Source: Deltaproteobacteria bacterium (lineage in GTDB: Bacteria; Desulfobacterota; Deferrimicrobia; Deferrimicrobiales; Deferrimicrobiaceae). From it: DNA of 37,096 bases. The stretch covers positions 1,416,457 through 1,453,552 of the forward strand of contig CP070783.1 in NCBI GenBank assembly GCA_020346465.1, in the 5' to 3' direction. The notes under the pieces were generated by a model. It worked only from the letters and a program-made list of their open reading frames with translations. It was not told the DNA's origin and did no database searches. The position numbers and the translations under genes are program-made. Below are positions 33,688 through 37,096 of the stretch, piece by piece (positions within the stretch are counted from its first letter, which is position 1; each line of letters starts with the position of its first letter).

Positions 33688-36084
33688 ATGGCCAGGAAAC
33701 TTTCCAAGAAGGAACTTGAGGCGATGAACGCCTACTGGCGGGCGGCCAACTACCTCTCGGTCGGGCAGATCTATCTGTACGACAATCCCCTTCTCCGGAA
33801 ACCTCTCACGCTGGGACACGTCAAGCCCAGGCTGCTCGGGCACTGGGGGACGACCCCCGGGCTCAATTTCATCTACGTCCACCTGAACCGGGTCATCAAG
33901 GAATTCGACCTCGACATGATCTACATCGCCGGGCCCGGGCACGGAGGCCCGGCACTGGTGGCCAACGCCTACCTGGAAGGGACGTACAGCGAGGTCTACC
34001 CGAACATCTCCGAAGACGAAGAAGGGATGAAAAGGCTCTTCAAGCAGTTCTCCTTTCCCGGCGGCATCCCGAGCCACGTCGCGCCCGAGACCCCCGGCTC
34101 GATTCACGAGGGCGGAGAGCTTGGCTACGCCGTCTCCCACGCCTACGGCGCGGCCTTCGACAACCCGGATCTGATCGTGGCCTGCGTCGTGGGGGACGGC
34201 GAAGCCGAATCCGGTCCGCTTGCCGCCTCCTGGCATTCGAACAAGTTCCTGAATCCCGCTCGCGACGGTGCCGTGCTCCCCATCCTGCATCTCAACGGCT
34301 ACAAGATCGCCAATCCGGCGATCCTCGCGCGGATGGAACACGGCGAGCTGGAGAGCCTTTTCGTCGGGTACGGGTACAAACCGCATTTCGTCGAGGGCTC
34401 CGATCCCGCGAAGATGCACCAGAGGATGGCGGAGACTCTGGATACGGTTGTCGGGGAGATCCGGGAGATCCAGCGGGTCGCGCGGGCCAGGGGCTTGGCC
34501 AGGCGCCCCCGGTGGCCGATGATCATCCTCCGCACGCCCAAGGGGTGGACCGGGCCCAAAACGGTGGATGGCAAGAAAACCGAGGATTTCTGGCGATCCC
34601 ACCAGGTGCCGTTCGCCGAGTTGGCCGAGAAGCCCAGCCACTTGAAGCTGCTCGAAAAATGGATGCAGAGTTACAGGCCCGATGAGCTCTTCGACAAGGA
34701 CGGAAAGCTGCTCTCCGGCTTGAAGGAACTGTCCCCCAAGGGACATCGGCGGATGAGCGACAACCCGCATGCCAACGGGGGCATCCTCCTCAGGGAGCTG
34801 AAGATGCCGGACTTCCGGGAATATGCCGTCAAGGTGCCGAAACCGGGCCGCAACATCGAGGGGGCCACCAGGGTGATGGGCCGCTTCCTGCGGGACGTGA
34901 TGAAGCGGAACATGGCGGAAGGGAACTTCCGGGTCTTCGGTCCCGACGAGATCGCCTCGAACCGTCTGGGCGCCCTGTTCGAGGTGACGGATCGCGCGTG
35001 GATGGAGGGCACGATCCCCGAGGACGATCATCTTTCCCCGGACGGCCGGGTGATGGAGATCTTGAGCGAGCACACCTGCCAGGGCTGGCTGGAGGGGTAC
35101 CTCCTCACCGGAAGGCACGGGCTGTTCACCTCCTACGAAGCCTTCATCCATGTCGTCGATTCCATGTTCAACCAGCACGCCAAATGGCTCAAGACCACGC
35201 GGAGCGAAATCCCCTGGAGGCGGCCGATCGCCTCCCTGAACTACCTGCTGACCTCCCATGTGTGGCGACAGGATCACAACGGGTTCAGCCACCAGGATCC
35301 CGGGTTCATCGACCATGTCGTGAACAAGAAGGCGGAGGTGATCCGGGTCTATTTCCCCCCCGACGCCAATACGCTGCTTTCCGTGACCAGCCACTGCCTC
35401 CGCAGCCGCAACTACGTCAATGTCATCGTTGCGGGAAAACAGCCCCAGCCCCAGTGGCTCGACATGGATGCGGCGGTCAAGCACTGCACCGCGGGGATCG
35501 GGATCTGGGAATGGGCGAGCAACGACAAGGGTTCGGAGCCCGACGTGGTGATGGCGTGCTGCGGCGATTCCCCCACCATCGAAACACTGGCGGCCGTGGA
35601 TATCCTTCGGAGACACGCGCCGGAACTGAAAGTCCGGGTAGTCAACGTCGTGGACCTGATGAAGCTGCAGCCCCGGGAGGAACATCCGCACGGGCTGACC
35701 GACTTCGAGTTCGATACCCTGTTCACCACGGACAGGCCGATCATCTTTGCGTACCATGGCTACCCCTGGCTGATCCACCGTCTTACCTACCGGCGTCACG
35801 GGCACAGGAACCTGCACGTTCGCGGGTACAAGGAGGAAGGGACGACGACGACCCCGTTCGACATGCTCGTGATGAACGATTCGGACCGCTTCCATCTCGT
35901 CGAGGACGTGGTCAACCGGGTTCCGAAGCTGGGGGTGCGTGCCGCCTATGCCAGGCAGGCGGTCCGGGACAGGCTGATCGAGCACAAGCTCCATATCCGG
36001 GAGCACGGGATCGACATGCCCGAAATCCGCGACTGGACGTGGAAGGACGACCTCAAGGAAAAGAAAAAGGGGCAGGGACGATAG
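33688..36084 (+). CDS. xfp: Phosphoketolase (xylulose/fructose 6-phosphate)
   Basis: 798 residues from the ATG at 33688, preceded by AAAGGAGGGG. It splits xylulose 5-phosphate, or fructose 6-phosphate, with phosphate to acetyl phosphate and a smaller sugar phosphate, using thiamine diphosphate and Mg. Motifs are [18 protein letters not shown] (49–66), [20 protein letters not shown] (82–101) and the cofactor motif GDGEAE (169–174). The second domain keeps [15 protein letters not shown] and [13 protein letters not shown] (near 530–545), and the last part has [10 protein letters not shown] and [15 protein letters not shown]. The C-terminus ends in a lysine-rich [10 protein letters not shown], whose codons double as the U-run of the opposing sdh terminator. 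This gene ends the sugar cassette. Confidence 0.96.
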   Translation: MARKLSKKELEAMNAYWRAANYLSVGQIYLYDNPLLRKPLTLGHVKPRLLGHWGTTPGLNFIYVHLNRVIKEFDLDMIYIAGPGHGGPALVANAYLEGTYSEVYPNISEDEEGMKRLFKQFSFPGGIPSHVAPETPGSIHEGGELGYAVSHAYGAAFDNPDLIVACVVGDGEAESGPLAASWHSNKFLNPARDGAVLPILHLNGYKIANPAILARMEHGELESLFVGYGYKPHFVEGSDPAKMHQRMAETLDTVVGEIREIQRVARARGLARRPRWPMIILRTPKGWTGPKTVDGKKTEDFWRSHQVPFAELAEKPSHLKLLEKWMQSYRPDELFDKDGKLLSGLKELSPKGHRRMSDNPHANGGILLRELKMPDFREYAVKVPKPGRNIEGATRVMGRFLRDVMKRNMAEGNFRVFGPDEIASNRLGALFEVTDRAWMEGTIPEDDHLSPDGRVMEILSEHTCQGWLEGYLLTGRHGLFTSYEAFIHVVDSMFNQHAKWLKTTRSEIPWRRPIASLNYLLTSHVWRQDHNGFSHQDPGFIDHVVNKKAEVIRVYFPPDANTLLSVTSHCLRSRNYVNVIVAGKQPQPQWLDMDAAVKHCTAGIGIWEWASNDKGSEPDVVMACCGDSPTIETLAAVDILRRHAPELKVRVVNVVDLMKLQPREEHPHGLTDFEFDTLFTTDRPIIFAYHGYPWLIHRLTYRRHGHRNLHVRGYKEEGTTTTPFDMLVMNDSDRFHLVEDVVNRVPKLGVRAAYARQAVRDRLIEHKLHIREHGIDMPEIRDWTWKDDLKEKKKGQGR

Positions 36085-36096
36085 GGTCCCTGCCCC
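36059..36096 (-). terminator. Terminator of the sdh/frd operon, inside the end of the phosphoketolase gene
   Basis: A perfect 11-bp stem (GGGGCAGGGAC / GTCCCTGCCCC, loop of six, 36069–36096) is followed on the minus strand by TTTTTCTTTT (36059–36068). It begins 25 bases after the sdhB stop. The hairpin includes the phosphoketolase stop codon, and the U-run is the antisense of its Lys codons. On the plus strand the same stem has no U-run, so termination in that direction would be weaker. Confidence 0.8.
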
Positions 36097-36120
36097 CGTG
36101 CGGTTCCCGGAGAGGTACGC

Positions 36121-36887
<767 letters not shown>

Positions 36888-36888
<1 letters not shown>

Positions 36889-37096
36889 TATTTGTAGCTC
36901 CTTACCGCGAGGTGGACTTCCTTGAACTCCAGCGGCTCCTTGTGGAGTTCGGGTTCCCTGTCGATCCCCTGGAACTCCCATGCCGCCGAATAGCAGAAGT
37001 GTTCGTCGTCGCGCTTGGCTTCGCCGTCCTCGTACTGGTATTCCGTGCGGAAGTGGCCGCCGCACGATTCGTTCCGGTGGAGGGCGTCGCGGCAGA
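36888..37096 (-). CDS. sdhA: Succinate dehydrogenase/fumarate reductase flavoprotein subunit (C-terminal end only)
   Basis: The last 68 codons are visible and the gene continues past the right edge. The translated end reads [20 protein letters not shown], with [15 protein letters not shown] and a closing [28 protein letters not shown] is the C-terminal conserved block of this flavoprotein family in its B-type form. The stop overlaps the sdhB ATG by one base (TAATG), so the two are translationally coupled. A cytochrome b gene is expected further upstream, outside the window. Confidence 0.93.

Noticed and set aside
33661-36006. A 781-codon minus-strand open frame
   Set aside because: Antisense of the phosphoketolase gene; its translation is compositionally biased and shows no domain.

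Overview
The window reads as a chromosomal segment of a Gram-negative, GC-rich bacterium. The Gram-negative evidence is direct: two lipobox lipoproteins, an OmpA-type peptidoglycan-binding domain, and an MCE/Pqi plus AsmA envelope transport locus. The SdhB/SdhA type, the phosphoketolase, the FecR–OmpA–CHASE2 operon and the ferritin-like protein would suit a Desulfobacterota-like (former Deltaproteobacteria) lineage, but this placement is inference and is not decisive. I see no rRNA, tRNA, CRISPR array, insertion sequence or phage gene. Nearly all of the window is tightly packed chromosomal coding sequence.

Layout. (1) 1–3.15 kb, minus: a FecR protein, an OmpA lipoprotein and a CHASE2–HD-GYP sensor form one overlapping operon behind a good sigma70-type promoter; the sensor runs off the left edge. 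(2) 3.3–5.3 kb: a small secreted protein with internal repeats, with its own promoter, leader hairpin and terminator; a thermonuclease (SNase) remnant that kept its terminator; and two small alpha+beta-fold genes. (3) 5.3–11.6 kb: branched-chain amino acid biosynthesis, ilvD-ilvB-ilvN (minus) divergent from leuC-leuD (plus). (4) 11.7–18.9 kb: an envelope lipid-transport locus, pqiA-pqiA-pqiB and a 1210-residue AsmA-like protein (minus), facing a convergent pqiC. (5) 19.1–24.0 kb: a polyphosphate-centred run of SixA-like phosphatase, CHAD protein, calcineurin-like phosphoesterase and two PPK2 kinases, the second with a lysine-rich tail. This block looks visibly less GC-rich than its neighbours. 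(6) 24.1–27.1 kb: ferritin-like protein, MscS channel and a double-HD protein, closed by a terminator. (7) 27.2–36.1 kb: pirin, aldo/keto reductase, glucose-6-phosphate dehydrogenase, beta-phosphoglucomutase-like HAD, GH65 phosphorylase-like enzyme and phosphoketolase. (8) 36.1–37.1 kb, minus: succinate dehydrogenase/fumarate reductase iron-sulfur subunit and the end of the flavoprotein subunit.

How the parts may work together. Region 7 can be read as a route from an alpha-linked disaccharide to beta-glucose 1-phosphate, glucose 6-phosphate, the pentose phosphates and acetyl phosphate, with one phosphoryl group gained by phosphorolysis. Region 5 holds enzymes that exchange phosphate between polyphosphate and nucleotides, together with a polyphosphate-binding fold. 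The most noteworthy features are the polyphosphate run with its lysine-tailed PPK2, the split-PqiA/AsmA locus, and a terminator for the sdh operon that lies inside the phosphoketolase coding sequence.
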